Below, piece by piece: positions 8,811 through 17,448 of a stretch of DNA of 64,000 nucleotides. The notes under the pieces were generated by a model. It searched no databases, was not told where the DNA came from, and worked only from the letters and a program-made list of their open reading frames with translations. Origin of the DNA: Shewanella algae. Its GTDB lineage: Bacteria; Pseudomonadota; Gammaproteobacteria; Enterobacterales; Shewanellaceae. A program made the translations under genes and the position numbers. Within the stretch, counting starts at the first letter, position 1; each line of letters begins with the position of its first letter. The stretch covers positions 4,493,001 to 4,557,000 of the forward strand of contig NZ_CP068230.1 of the NCBI RefSeq assembly GCF_009183365.2. Reading direction: 5' to 3'.

Positions 8811-9917
8811 ATGAATAAGTTTAAGCTAAAAAATCTAAGCTTGATGTTATTAGGATTAACGCTTAGTGCGCCAAGTTTGGCGGTGGACATCAGTGGTTCA
8901 ATAAGAGCGAACTACAGCATTAAAGATTTTAGTGACGCTTCAAAAGCTACGGGTGGTGATTTCGATTTCAACACCTTGGGAATAAAACTCTCCCAGGATT
9001 TTGAAAACTATGGTTTTGTCGCCGAATATCGCTTTGCCGATGGTTACGACTATCTTAAAAACGGTTATGCCTATTGGAATGCCAATGAAGATCTGACCCT
9101 ACAGCTCGGTGTGGTCAGCAAGGCATTCGGTAACAAGAACTTTGCTTCCCATAACTGGTGGTACAGTCTCAACTACTACCTTGGCTTCGAAGATGACTAT
9201 GGTGTTGGATTCAATATCAACCATAAATTCAATAACTTCGAAACAGACTTTTCCTTCATCCAGAGCTCTCTCTACAAGGGCAGCGACTATCGTAACTTCG
9301 CTGGTACCATAGGTTCGGGCACCATAGACGGCACAACCTATAACAACAAGGAATACAACACTGTCAGCTTGCGCGAAAGCTACAGATGGGAAAATGACAA
9401 CTGGCAGGTGCTCTTGGGAGCCTCCGTTGAATACGGCCAACTTTATAATCCGGTGGCCGATGAATCAGGAGACAACCTCAACTATGCCGTACACCTGGAT
9501 GCAAAATATCGTGGCTGGGGTGTACAACTTCAATATTTGAAGTATGACTTTGATCAATATGATGATGGTCAAATAGATACTTCAAAAATTGGTGTTGGTG
9601 CAGTTAATGGCTTCTATGAAGTAGCAGCCAAAGGCGACATCATGACATTCAACCTGTCAAAAGTAGTCGATACCCAATGGGGTGGCCAATTCACCTTCTA
9701 CAACGACTTCAGTATTTTGACACCAGATGAATCCAACTTTGACGACTCAGTACTGAATAGCACTGGGGTCTCACTTTCTTACAAACAATTCTTTGTGTAC
9801 GTCGATTATTATCATGCCAAAAACGTTGTGTGGCTGGGTGACAATAGTCTGGGCCTGAAAGACAGCGATAAGGAGTGGAATGGTCGATTCAACATTCACT
9901 TGCAGTATTGGTTTTAA
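8811..9917 (+). CDS. Outer-membrane beta-barrel porin at the head of the carnitine operon
   Basis: Encodes 368 residues with a signal peptide (basic start, LMLLGLTLS, cleavage probably after PSLA at about residue 24). The mature part is rich in alternating Tyr/Asp/Asn/Phe strands and ends in QYWF, the terminal aromatic residue that directs barrel assembly. I do not recognise a specific porin subfamily. GGAGGGTGGTTA gives a strong ribosome binding site. It lies 127 bases before caiT in the same orientation, and downstream of the fix/cai control region, so it probably lets carnitine or betaines across the outer membrane. That substrate is inferred from context only. Confidence 0.8.
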   Translation: MNKFKLKNLSLMLLGLTLSAPSLAVDISGSIRANYSIKDFSDASKATGGDFDFNTLGIKLSQDFENYGFVAEYRFADGYDYLKNGYAYWNANEDLTLQLGVVSKAFGNKNFASHNWWYSLNYYLGFEDDYGVGFNINHKFNNFETDFSFIQSSLYKGSDYRNFAGTIGSGTIDGTTYNNKEYNTVSLRESYRWENDNWQVLLGASVEYGQLYNPVADESGDNLNYAVHLDAKYRGWGVQLQYLKYDFDQYDDGQIDTSKIGVGAVNGFYEVAAKGDIMTFNLSKVVDTQWGGQFTFYNDFSILTPDESNFDDSVLNSTGVSLSYKQFFVYVDYYHAKNVVWLGDNSLGLKDSDKEWNGRFNIHLQYWF

Positions 9918-9921
9918 TAAC

Positions 9922-9944
9922 TGAGCTATTTAGCCAGTAGCTCA
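9922..9944 (+). other. Stem-loop between porin and caiT
   Basis: TGAGCTA (9922-9928) and TAGCTCA (9938-9944) pair over a 9-base loop. Just after it, AAACCC (9944-9949) can pair with GGGTTT (9971-9976), which is followed by TTTAA. This could partially terminate or process the transcript between porin and caiT, giving different expression levels. It is weak as a full terminator. Confidence 0.35.
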
Positions 9945-10044
9945 AACCCAAATCATTTTTTATTAATCTGGGGTTTTTAATTAAACCTCACGGGCTCACC
10001 TTTCCTGAAAATCAGTTAAAGACTTTTGGGTATGGAGAATTTTG

Positions 10045-11565
10045 ATGAGTGAAAATAAAAAGATCAAAAAGGCTGGTATTGAAGCGAAGATATTTTTCCC
10101 TTCACTATTGGTAGTGATCCTTCTCTCCTACTTTACTGTGAGAGACCTTGATGCCGCCAATGAAGTAATCAGCGCAGTCTTCCATTACTTAACCCACAGC
10201 TGGGGTTGGGCATTTGAATGGTACATGATAGTCATGTTGGCCGGCTGGCTCTGGTTACTGTTTGGTCCTTATGCCAACAACCGCCTCGGTAATGAAGAAC
10301 CTGAATTCAGTACCGGAAGCTGGATCTTCCTGATGTTTGCCTCCTGTACTTCAGCCGCAGTGCTGTTCTGGGGCTCGTTGGAGATCTACTACTATGTCAG
10401 CTATCCCCCATTTGAACTGGAACCTTTGTCGGTACAGGCCAAAGAACTTGGACTGGCTTACAGTCTGTTCCACTGGGGACCGCTGCCATGGGCCGGTTAC
10501 GCCTTCTTCTCCGTGGCTCTGGGTTACTTCCTGTTCGTGAAGAAGATGGACGTGGTACGCCCAAGCGGCACCCTCTATCCCATCATGGGCAAGAAGTGTG
10601 AAGGCATCATAGGCACCATAATAGACAACATCTATGTCGTCGCGCTGATCCTGGCCATGGGTACCAGTCTGGGTCTGGCGACACCTCTGGTTACCGAATG
10701 TATTCAGTATCTGTTCGGTATTCCGCGCACCATAGAAGTGGATGCCACCATTATTTCAGCCTGGATCATCTTCAACGCCATTTGTGTGGCCTTTGGTCTG
10801 CAAAAAGGGATCAAGATTGCCAGTGACCTGCGCAGCTACCTGAGCATCATCATCCTCGCCTGGGTACTCATCATTGGTGCCACCACGTTCACAGTGAACT
10901 ACTTCACCGATTCCATCGGGGTATTGCTGATGAACATGGGCCGCATGCTGTTCTACACAGCCTCTGTCAGTGACAGCAGCTTCCCTCAGGACTGGACAGT
11001 GTTCTACTGGGCCTGGTGGGTAGTTTACGGCATCCAGATGTGTATCTTCCTGGCCAAGATCTCCCGCGGCAGAACCGTGCGTCAGCTGTGTCTGGCCATG
11101 GTAGGTGGTCTGACAGCTTCTACCTGGTTGCTGTGGACCATACTCGGCAGTAACACACTTAATTTGATGAACGAAAATATCGTCAATATGCCTGCCCTGA
11201 TTGAACAGTATGGTGCCGCCAGGGCCATTATTGAAACCTGGGCCGCTTTGCCTATGAGCACCATTACCATGTGGATGTTCTTTATTCTGTGTTTCCTGGC
11301 AACAGTAACATTAATTAACGCCTGTTCTTACACCTTGGCCATGTCTACCTGTAAAGGGGTTGATGCGGATAATGAACCACCGGTTTGGGTTCGTGTAGGT
11401 TGGTCTGTATTGGTCGGTGTTATCGGTATTGTTTTGTTGGCTTTGGGCGGATTAAAACCACTGCAAACAGCCATTATTGCCGGCGGTGCACCTCTCGTTT
11501 TCGTGAACATAATGATCATTATCTCATTCTTGAAAGATTCACGAAAAAATAACTGGAAGAGTTGA
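10045..11565 (+). CDS. caiT: CaiT, L-carnitine/gamma-butyrobetaine antiporter (BCCT family)
   Basis: Encodes 506 residues from the ATG at 10,045. An upstream in-frame TTG is not needed, since GGAG at 10,034-10,037 fits the ATG. There are about 12 membrane segments. The BCCT transport core is clear: FHWGPLPWAGY (Trp144 and Trp149, substrate-site aromatics) and the FYWAWWV block. Arg263 in SDLRSYL corresponds to Arg262 of E. coli CaiT, the residue that replaces Na+ and makes transport sodium-independent. It exchanges external carnitine for internal gamma-butyrobetaine in the inner membrane. It is followed by caiA after 62 bases. Confidence 0.96.
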   Translation: MSENKKIKKAGIEAKIFFPSLLVVILLSYFTVRDLDAANEVISAVFHYLTHSWGWAFEWYMIVMLAGWLWLLFGPYANNRLGNEEPEFSTGSWIFLMFASCTSAAVLFWGSLEIYYYVSYPPFELEPLSVQAKELGLAYSLFHWGPLPWAGYAFFSVALGYFLFVKKMDVVRPSGTLYPIMGKKCEGIIGTIIDNIYVVALILAMGTSLGLATPLVTECIQYLFGIPRTIEVDATIISAWIIFNAICVAFGLQKGIKIASDLRSYLSIIILAWVLIIGATTFTVNYFTDSIGVLLMNMGRMLFYTASVSDSSFPQDWTVFYWAWWVVYGIQMCIFLAKISRGRTVRQLCLAMVGGLTASTWLLWTILGSNTLNLMNENIVNMPALIEQYGAARAIIETWAALPMSTITMWMFFILCFLATVTLINACSYTLAMSTCKGVDADNEPPVWVRVGWSVLVGVIGIVLLALGGLKPLQTAIIAGGAPLVFVNIMIIISFLKDSRKNNWKS

Positions 11566-11627
11566 TCGGATTATAGATTCACCTCACACCTTACTTTGAA
11601 CAAATGTATTTATATAGGGGACTTTTC

Positions 11628-12770
11628 ATGGATTATCGTTTAACTGATGAGCAGGAATTATTTGTTAAAGGTGTTCGTGACTTAATGGAGAGAGAAAACT
11701 GGGAACAATATTTCTCCGAGTGTGACGAAAATAGTCAATATCCAGAAAGATTTGTAAAAGAACTGGCAGAAATGGGCATAGATAGTCTGTTATTGCCGGA
11801 AGAGTTTGGTGGCTTCGAAGCCGGACTGATGACCCTGGCGGTTATCTGGGAAGAGCTGGGCCGCCTCGGTGCCCCCACCTATGTCCTGTTCCAACTGGCC
11901 GGCTTTACCACAGTACTGAAACACGGCACCCAAGAGCAGATCGACAAGATTATGGCTTTCCTGGGTACCGGCAAACAGATGTGGAACTCCGCCATCACCG
12001 AGCCTTCAGCCGGTTCCGATGTTGGCAGCCTGCAAACCACCTATACCCGCCGCGACGGCAAGATTTACCTCAATGGTACCAAGTGCTTTATCACCAGTGC
12101 CGCCGGTTGCCCCTTCCTGGTGGTGATGGCCAAAGACTCAGCTTCCGAGAAACCTGTGTTCTCCGAGTTCTTTGTCGACATGACCAAACCTGGCATCAAG
12201 GTCAGCAAGCTTCCCAAACTCGGCCTGAAGATGGACAGCTGCTGCGAAGTGCAATTCATCGATGTTGAGCTGGAAGAGAAAGACTTCTTCGGCACCGAAG
12301 GCAACGGTTTCCTGCGGGTGAAAGAAGAATTCGATGACGAACGTTTCCTGGTGGCCTGCACCAACTATGGCACGGCTTACTGCGCCTTCGAAGATGCCGC
12401 CAAGTACGCCAACCAAAGGGTACAGTTCGGCGAGGCCATCGGCCGTACCCAGCTGATCCAGGAGAAGTTTGCCCATATGGCCATCGAGCTGAACAACATG
12501 CGCAACATGATCTATCACACCGCCTGGAAAGCCGACAACGGCATCATGACTTCAGGTGACGCAGCCATGTGTAAATACTACTGCGCCAATGCCGCCTTCC
12601 GGGTGGTTGACCATGCCATGCAGGTCTTCGGGGGTTACGCCATTGCCGGTGAGCACCGCATCAGCCGCTTCTGGCGCGATCTGCGGGTAGACAGAGTTTC
12701 CGGCGGTTCAGACGAGATGCAGATCCTGACTCTGGGTCGTGCTGTGCTGAAAGAGTATCGCAACAGGTAG
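11628..12770 (+). CDS. caiA: CaiA, crotonobetainyl-CoA reductase
   Basis: Encodes 380 residues from the ATG at 11,628 (AGGGGAC upstream), the E. coli CaiA length. An upstream in-frame start at 11,604 lacks support. It is an acyl-CoA dehydrogenase-family FAD enzyme that reduces crotonobetainyl-CoA to gamma-butyrobetainyl-CoA with electrons from FixABCX. TEPSAGSD is the flavin loop and RVSGGSDEMQ replaces the usual catalytic E-G-T-x-x-I-Q, as in known CaiA. Order and identity with E. coli caiTABCDE are clear. It is a close paralogue of the gene at 1,044-2,180 in this window. Confidence 0.96.
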   Translation: MDYRLTDEQELFVKGVRDLMERENWEQYFSECDENSQYPERFVKELAEMGIDSLLLPEEFGGFEAGLMTLAVIWEELGRLGAPTYVLFQLAGFTTVLKHGTQEQIDKIMAFLGTGKQMWNSAITEPSAGSDVGSLQTTYTRRDGKIYLNGTKCFITSAAGCPFLVVMAKDSASEKPVFSEFFVDMTKPGIKVSKLPKLGLKMDSCCEVQFIDVELEEKDFFGTEGNGFLRVKEEFDDERFLVACTNYGTAYCAFEDAAKYANQRVQFGEAIGRTQLIQEKFAHMAIELNNMRNMIYHTAWKADNGIMTSGDAAMCKYYCANAAFRVVDHAMQVFGGYAIAGEHRISRFWRDLRVDRVSGGSDEMQILTLGRAVLKEYRNR

Positions 12771-12782
12771 TTGCCCATGAGT

Positions 12783-12829
12783 ACCGGCCGGGTTTGCCTA
12801 TCTCCCTGCTCCCGGTGAAACCGGCCGGT
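12783..12829 (+). other. GC-rich stem-loop between caiA and caiB
   Basis: ACCGGCCGGGTTT (12783-12795) pairs with AAACCGGCCGGT (12818-12829), with one bulged base and a 22-base loop. There is no following U-run. It fills much of the 118-base caiA-caiB gap and probably affects mRNA processing, stability or read-through. Confidence 0.55.
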
Positions 12830-12888
12830 CGGTATGGCGCAGCACCATCTGCGCCATCAATGCCAAGAATCGATAGAAGGAACAGATC

Positions 12889-14115
12889 ATGTCACATCAT
12901 TTAGCTATGCCAACATTTGGCCCTCTCTCGGGTGTCAGAGTCGTGTTCTCCGGCATAGAGATTGCCGGCCCATTTGCCGGGCAGCTGTTTGCCGAATGGG
13001 GCGCCGAAGTTATCTGGATTGAAAACGTGGCTTACACAGACACTATCCGGGTGCAACCCAACTATCCTGAGCTGTCACGCCGTAACCTGCATGCCTTGTC
13101 GCTGAATATCTTCAAGGATGAAGGGCGCGAAGCCTTCCTCAAGCTGATGGAAACCACAGACATCTTTATCGAAGCCAGCAAGGGTCCGGCCTTCGCCCGT
13201 CGTGGCATCACGGATGAAGTCTTGTGGGAACGCAACAAAAAGTTAGTTATCGCTCACTTATCAGGCTTTGGTCAGTACGGCACCGAGGAATACACTCACC
13301 TGGCCGCGTATAACACCATAGCCCAGGCCTTCAGTGGCTATCTGATGCAAAACGGCGATGTCGACCAACCCATGGCGGCCTTCCCTTATACGGCTGATTA
13401 TTTTTCAGGCATGACAGTAACCACATCTGCGCTGGCAGCCCTTTACAAGGCGCAGCAAACGGGTGTTGGCGAAAGCATCGACGTGGCCATGTATGAAGTT
13501 ATGTTACGCATGGGCCAGTACTTCATGATGGACTACTTCAACGGCGGCAAGATGGCACCACGTCAGTACAAGGGCCGTGACCCTTACTATGCCGGTTGTG
13601 GTCTGTACAAGTGTGAAGACGGCTACATAGTGATGGAAATGGTCGGCGTCACCCAGATTGAAGAGCTGTTCAAAGACATAGGTCTTGGCCACCTGCTGCA
13701 CACGGAAGCGGTACCGGAAGGCACCCAGCTTATCCACCGCATCGAATGCCCACATGGGCAGGAAATTGAAGATGCACTGGAGCGTTACATAGGCCAACGC
13801 ACCATAGAACAAGTGCGCGAGCGCTTCGCCGAGCTGAAAATTGCCTGTGCCAAGGTACTCAGCGCCGAAGATCTCGAGTCCAATCCTCAGTACATCGCCC
13901 GTGAGTCTATCACCCAGTGGCAAACCATGGACGGCCGTACCTGCAAGGGTCCCAATGTGATGCCCAAATTCAAAAACAACCCAGGCCAGATCTGGCGCGG
14001 CATGCCAAGCCACGGCATGGATACCGATGCCATTCTCAAAGATATCGGTTATGACGAAGCTGCTATCCAGGAGTTGGTGAATAAAGGGCTGGCCAAAATC
14101 AAGGGAGAAAAATAA
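12889..14115 (+). CDS. caiB: CaiB, gamma-butyrobetainyl-CoA:carnitine CoA-transferase
   Basis: Encodes 408 residues, a class III CoA-transferase nearly the length of E. coli CaiB (405). The catalytic aspartate is Asp170 in FPYTADYFSG, corresponding to Asp169 of the E. coli enzyme. VVFSGIEIAGPFAGQ and ARRGITDEVLW blocks are essentially those of CaiB. It moves CoA from gamma-butyrobetainyl-CoA or crotonobetainyl-CoA to incoming carnitine, recycling the CoA ester. AGAAGGAACAGATC provides the ribosome binding site. It lies in caiTABCDE with hairpins on both sides. Confidence 0.97.
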   Translation: MSHHLAMPTFGPLSGVRVVFSGIEIAGPFAGQLFAEWGAEVIWIENVAYTDTIRVQPNYPELSRRNLHALSLNIFKDEGREAFLKLMETTDIFIEASKGPAFARRGITDEVLWERNKKLVIAHLSGFGQYGTEEYTHLAAYNTIAQAFSGYLMQNGDVDQPMAAFPYTADYFSGMTVTTSALAALYKAQQTGVGESIDVAMYEVMLRMGQYFMMDYFNGGKMAPRQYKGRDPYYAGCGLYKCEDGYIVMEMVGVTQIEELFKDIGLGHLLHTEAVPEGTQLIHRIECPHGQEIEDALERYIGQRTIEQVRERFAELKIACAKVLSAEDLESNPQYIARESITQWQTMDGRTCKGPNVMPKFKNNPGQIWRGMPSHGMDTDAILKDIGYDEAAIQELVNKGLAKIKGEK

Positions 14116-14128
14116 CTCCTGAAGTCGT

Positions 14129-14156
14129 GCGAAGGCCGGTATTTACAGGCCTTCGC
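14129..14156 (+). other. Stem-loop between caiB and caiC
   Basis: GCGAAGGCC (14129-14137) and GGCCTTCGC (14148-14156) form a perfect 9-base-pair stem with a 10-base loop in the 73-base caiB-caiC gap. It lacks a U-tract, so termination is unlikely to be complete. Confidence 0.55.
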
Positions 14157-14188
14157 TGCATAACCCGTTTTATTGAGCAAGGTGTCAA

Positions 14189-15745
14189 ATGGATATAATA
14201 GCTGGACAAGATTTACGTCAGACCTGGGATGATCTGGCCCTCAACTATGGAGAGAAAACGGCGCTTATCGTCGAAAACCTTCAAGGGCTGGCCCAGGAAT
14301 ACAGTTATGCCGGGCTCAATAAAGAGATCAACCGCACCGCCAACCTGTTTCATTCGCTGGGCGTCGCCAAGGGCGACAAGGTGGCGCTGCATATCAACAA
14401 CTGTGCCGAATTCATCTTCTGTTGGTTCGGTCTGGCCAAGATAGGCGCCATCATGGTGCCGATAAACACCCATCTGCTGCAGGAAGAAACCGCCTATATT
14501 CTGGACAAGTGCGCTATCTCTCTGGTGGTTACCAGCAGTGAGTATCAATCACTCTACAGCGGCTTGCAGCAAGATCCCGGTTCACCGCTGCAGCAGATAC
14601 TGCTGATAGCCGACGAGTCGGCCACTGCACCGGCCAGCATTCTCAATTTCCACCGCCTAAGGCTGGCACAACCCGATGAACTGCAACACAGAGTGCCATT
14701 GAGCAGCAGCGATGTTGCCGAAATCCTGTTTACCTCGGGTACCACTTCCCGCCCCAAGGGGGTGGTAATTACCCACTACAACCTCAGATTCGCCGGTTAC
14801 TACACCGCCTGGCAATGTGCCCTCAGGGACGATGATATCTACCTGACTCCCATGCCCGCCTATCATATCGACTGCCAGTGCACCGCAGCCATGGCGGCCT
14901 TTTCGGCGGGAGCCACCTTTGTGATGCTGGAAAAATTCAGCGCCCGTGCCTTCTGGGGTCAGATATGTAAGTATCGTGCCACTGTCACTGAGTGTATCCC
15001 GCTGATGATCCGCACCCTGATGATGCAGCCTACAATGCCCTGGGAGAAACAGCATTGCCTGCGTGAGGTATTGTTCTACCTCAATCTGTCTGATCAGGAA
15101 AAAGACGCCTTCGTCGAGCGCTTTAACGTGCGCCTGTTTACCTCATACGGCATGACAGAGACCATAGTCGGCGTCATAGGCGACCGCCCAGGTGACAAGC
15201 GGCGCTGGCCCTCCATCGGCCGGGTCGGCATGGGCTATCAAGTGGAGATCCGCGATCAACAGGGGCGCCCCTTACCTACCGGTGAAACCGGGGAGATCTG
15301 CATCAAGGGCGAACCGGGTAAGACACTGTTTCGTGAATACTACAAATTGCCGGAAGAGACCGCCAAGACACTCTCCGCCGACGGTTGGCTGCACACAGGT
15401 GACTCAGGATACGTCGATGAGGAAGGCTTTTTCTACTTTATCGATCGCAGCTGCAACATGATCAAACGTTGTGGCGAAAATATCTCCTGTGTCGAACTGG
15501 AAAACATTATTTCAGAGCACCCCAAAATTGCCGATGTCGCCATTATTGGGGTAAAGGATTCCATTCGAGATCAAGCCATCAAGGCCTTTATTGTCTTGCA
15601 TGAAAACCAGACGATTACCGAAGAAGAGTTCTTCGAATATTGTGAAGAACACATGGCTAAATTCAAGGTGCCTTCTTTCCTTGAGATAAGAAAAAGCTTA
15701 CCAAGAACCTGTTCGGGGAAAATAAAAAAGAAGAGTCTTTGCTGA
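14189..15745 (+). CDS. caiC: CaiC, carnitine/crotonobetaine-CoA ligase
   Basis: Encodes 518 residues (E. coli CaiC about 517) of the ANL adenylating family. The AMP-binding P-loop FTSGTTSRPKG is near residue 180. Further motifs are SYGMTET near 315, the ATP-binding GWLHTGDSGY near 400, and the catalytic Lys in the SGKIKKKSL tail. It activates carnitine, crotonobetaine or gamma-butyrobetaine with ATP and CoA to prime the CaiB cycle. It follows caiB after a hairpin. A 238-base gap with another hairpin separates it from caiD. Codon and base composition at the very end and after the gene is AT-rich. Confidence 0.95.
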   Translation: MDIIAGQDLRQTWDDLALNYGEKTALIVENLQGLAQEYSYAGLNKEINRTANLFHSLGVAKGDKVALHINNCAEFIFCWFGLAKIGAIMVPINTHLLQEETAYILDKCAISLVVTSSEYQSLYSGLQQDPGSPLQQILLIADESATAPASILNFHRLRLAQPDELQHRVPLSSSDVAEILFTSGTTSRPKGVVITHYNLRFAGYYTAWQCALRDDDIYLTPMPAYHIDCQCTAAMAAFSAGATFVMLEKFSARAFWGQICKYRATVTECIPLMIRTLMMQPTMPWEKQHCLREVLFYLNLSDQEKDAFVERFNVRLFTSYGMTETIVGVIGDRPGDKRRWPSIGRVGMGYQVEIRDQQGRPLPTGETGEICIKGEPGKTLFREYYKLPEETAKTLSADGWLHTGDSGYVDEEGFFYFIDRSCNMIKRCGENISCVELENIISEHPKIADVAIIGVKDSIRDQAIKAFIVLHENQTITEEEFFEYCEEHMAKFKVPSFLEIRKSLPRTCSGKIKKKSLC

Positions 15746-15778
15746 CAAATAGTTAATCGAACTATCAAGTTTTAAATT

Positions 15779-15804
15779 TAAGCCTTCTAAATATCGAAGG
15801 CTTA
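15779..15804 (+). other. Stem-loop between caiC and caiD
   Basis: TAAGCCTTC (15779-15787) and GAAGGCTTA (15796-15804) make a perfect 9-base-pair stem with an 8-base loop inside the 238-base caiC-caiD gap. It is A-rich rather than U-rich downstream on the plus strand. The long gap also leaves room for an internal promoter for caiDE, which I cannot pinpoint. Confidence 0.5.
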
Positions 15805-15983
15805 AAAAGCAAACCGTAAAAACCAAGAAAGTAATTGGTAATGCCTTTATTACCAAAATTGTCGTAGCTGGGTAATATCTGCTTAAACCATAAATAGTTA
15901 TGGCCTTAGGCTGGTGATAAGCGTTAACTGTATTTCGCACATACTCAGTGATATTTTAATTTTTATCCAGATGGAGTATTAGC

Positions 15984-16769
15984 ATGAACGAATCGTTACA
16001 CATACGCCGCAATGGCCATATTCTGGAAATCACCCTGGATCGCCCCAAGGCCAACGCCATAGATGCCAAGACCAGTTTTGCCATGGGTGAAGCCTTTATC
16101 GCTTTCCGTGACGATCCGGAACTGCGGGTAGCAATTATCACAGGGGCCGGTGAGCGCTTCTTCTCTGCCGGCTGGGACCTGAAAGCCGCCGCCGAGGGTG
16201 AAGCCCCGGATGCCGACTTTGGTCCGGGCGGTTTTGCCGGTCTGACCGAGCTGTTCGATCTGGACAAGCCAGTTATCGCCGCCGTCAATGGTTATGCCTT
16301 CGGTGGTGGTTTCGAGCTGGCCCTGGCCGCCGACATGATAGTCTGCAGTGACAACGCCAGCTTCGCCCTGCCGGAAGCCAAACTGGGCATAGTACCGGAT
16401 AGCGGCGGCATGCTGCGCCTGCCCAAGCTGATCCCGCCTGCGATCGTCAACGAGATGATGATGACCGGCCGCCGCATGGATGCCCAGGAAGCGCTGCGCT
16501 GGGGCATAGTCAACCGGGTAGTGGACAACAGCCAACTGATGGAAACCGCCCGAGAGTTGGCGCAGGAGATCACCCAGAGTGCTCCTCTGGCCATCGCCGC
16601 CCTGAAAGAGGTTTATCGCACCACCAGCGAAATGCCGGTGGAAGAAGCCTATCGCTTTATCCGCAGCGGCCAGCTGAAACACTATCCATCCGTATTGCAC
16701 TCAGAAGACGCGCTGGAAGGGCCGCAGGCCTTTGCCGAAAAACGCGATCCTGTCTGGAAAGGCAAATGA
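15984..16769 (+). CDS. caiD: CaiD, crotonobetainyl-CoA hydratase
   Basis: Encodes 261 residues, exactly the E. coli CaiD length, with a crotonase fold. The oxyanion-hole motif AFGGGFELALAADM is at about 105-118, and the two catalytic glutamates expected for the family are Glu111 and Glu131 (LPEAKLGIVPDSGG). It interconverts L-carnitinyl-CoA and crotonobetainyl-CoA in the cytoplasm. The start has TGGAGTATTAGC upstream. It lies between caiC and caiE. Confidence 0.96.
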   Translation: MNESLHIRRNGHILEITLDRPKANAIDAKTSFAMGEAFIAFRDDPELRVAIITGAGERFFSAGWDLKAAAEGEAPDADFGPGGFAGLTELFDLDKPVIAAVNGYAFGGGFELALAADMIVCSDNASFALPEAKLGIVPDSGGMLRLPKLIPPAIVNEMMMTGRRMDAQEALRWGIVNRVVDNSQLMETARELAQEITQSAPLAIAALKEVYRTTSEMPVEEAYRFIRSGQLKHYPSVLHSEDALEGPQAFAEKRDPVWKGK

Positions 16770-16790
16770 TTTAAGGAAAGCACGCCAACC

Positions 16791-16806
16791 GGGACAAGGA
16801 TGTCCC
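16791..16806 (+). other. Stem-loop between caiD and caiE
   Basis: GGGACA (16791-16796), AGGA loop, TGTCCC (16801-16806) gives a tight 6-base-pair hairpin in the 63-base caiD-caiE gap, without a U-tract. The upstream in-frame ATG at 16,800 lies within it and would be poorly accessible, which supports the caiE start at 16,833. Confidence 0.45.
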
Positions 16807-16832
16807 ACCCTCAAGCCAAACAGGAAAATGCC

Positions 16833-17423
16833 ATGAGCTGTTATGCATTTGAAGGTCTGATCCCTGTTGTCGACCCCAGCGCCTTTGTTCATCCCAGTGC
16901 CGTACTGATAGGCGATGTGATAGTCGGCGCCAATGTCTACGTTGGCCCCCACGCTTCCCTTCGCGGTGATTATGGTCGGCTGATCCTCAAGGCCGGCAGT
17001 AACCTGCAGGATGGCTGCATCATGCACGGCTATTGCGATCAAGACACTATAGTCGCCGAAGATGGCCATATCGGCCATGGCGCCGTGCTGCACGGCTGCA
17101 TCATAGGCCGCAATGCCCTGATAGGCATGAACAGTGTGATCATGGATGGCGCTGAGATTGGGCCAGACACCATAGTCGGCGCCATGAGCTTTATCAAAGC
17201 CGGCTTTAAAGGCCAACCGCGGCAGTTACTGGCAGGCTCTCCCGCCCGATATATCCGCGATGTCACAGAGCAAGATCTGCACTGGAAACACCTCAATACC
17301 CTGGAATATCAGGCGCTGGTGCCGCGCTGCCACAACTCCCTTCGGGAAGTGAGGCCGCTGACACAAGCCGAAGCCAACCGTCCCAGGCTCAAAGGGGTCA
17401 CAGAGGTGACCTACAAGGCCTGA
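16833..17423 (+). CDS. caiE: CaiE, carnitine metabolism hexapeptide-repeat protein
   Basis: Encodes 196 residues from the ATG at 16,833 (CAGGAAAATGCC upstream), exactly the E. coli CaiE length. The start at 16,800 would add 11 residues absent from known CaiE. Left-handed beta-helix hexapeptide repeats run through residues 10-140, with HGYCD and HGAVLHGC histidine-containing turns like gamma-carbonic anhydrases (PaaY/CaiE type). Its role is indirect: it stimulates CaiB and CaiD activities, possibly by cofactor handling. It is followed after 25 bases by an esterase-like gene. Confidence 0.95.
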   Translation: MSCYAFEGLIPVVDPSAFVHPSAVLIGDVIVGANVYVGPHASLRGDYGRLILKAGSNLQDGCIMHGYCDQDTIVAEDGHIGHGAVLHGCIIGRNALIGMNSVIMDGAEIGPDTIVGAMSFIKAGFKGQPRQLLAGSPARYIRDVTEQDLHWKHLNTLEYQALVPRCHNSLREVRPLTQAEANRPRLKGVTEVTYKA

Positions 17424-17448
17424 TCCCCTTGCTGAATGGAGTACCCGT

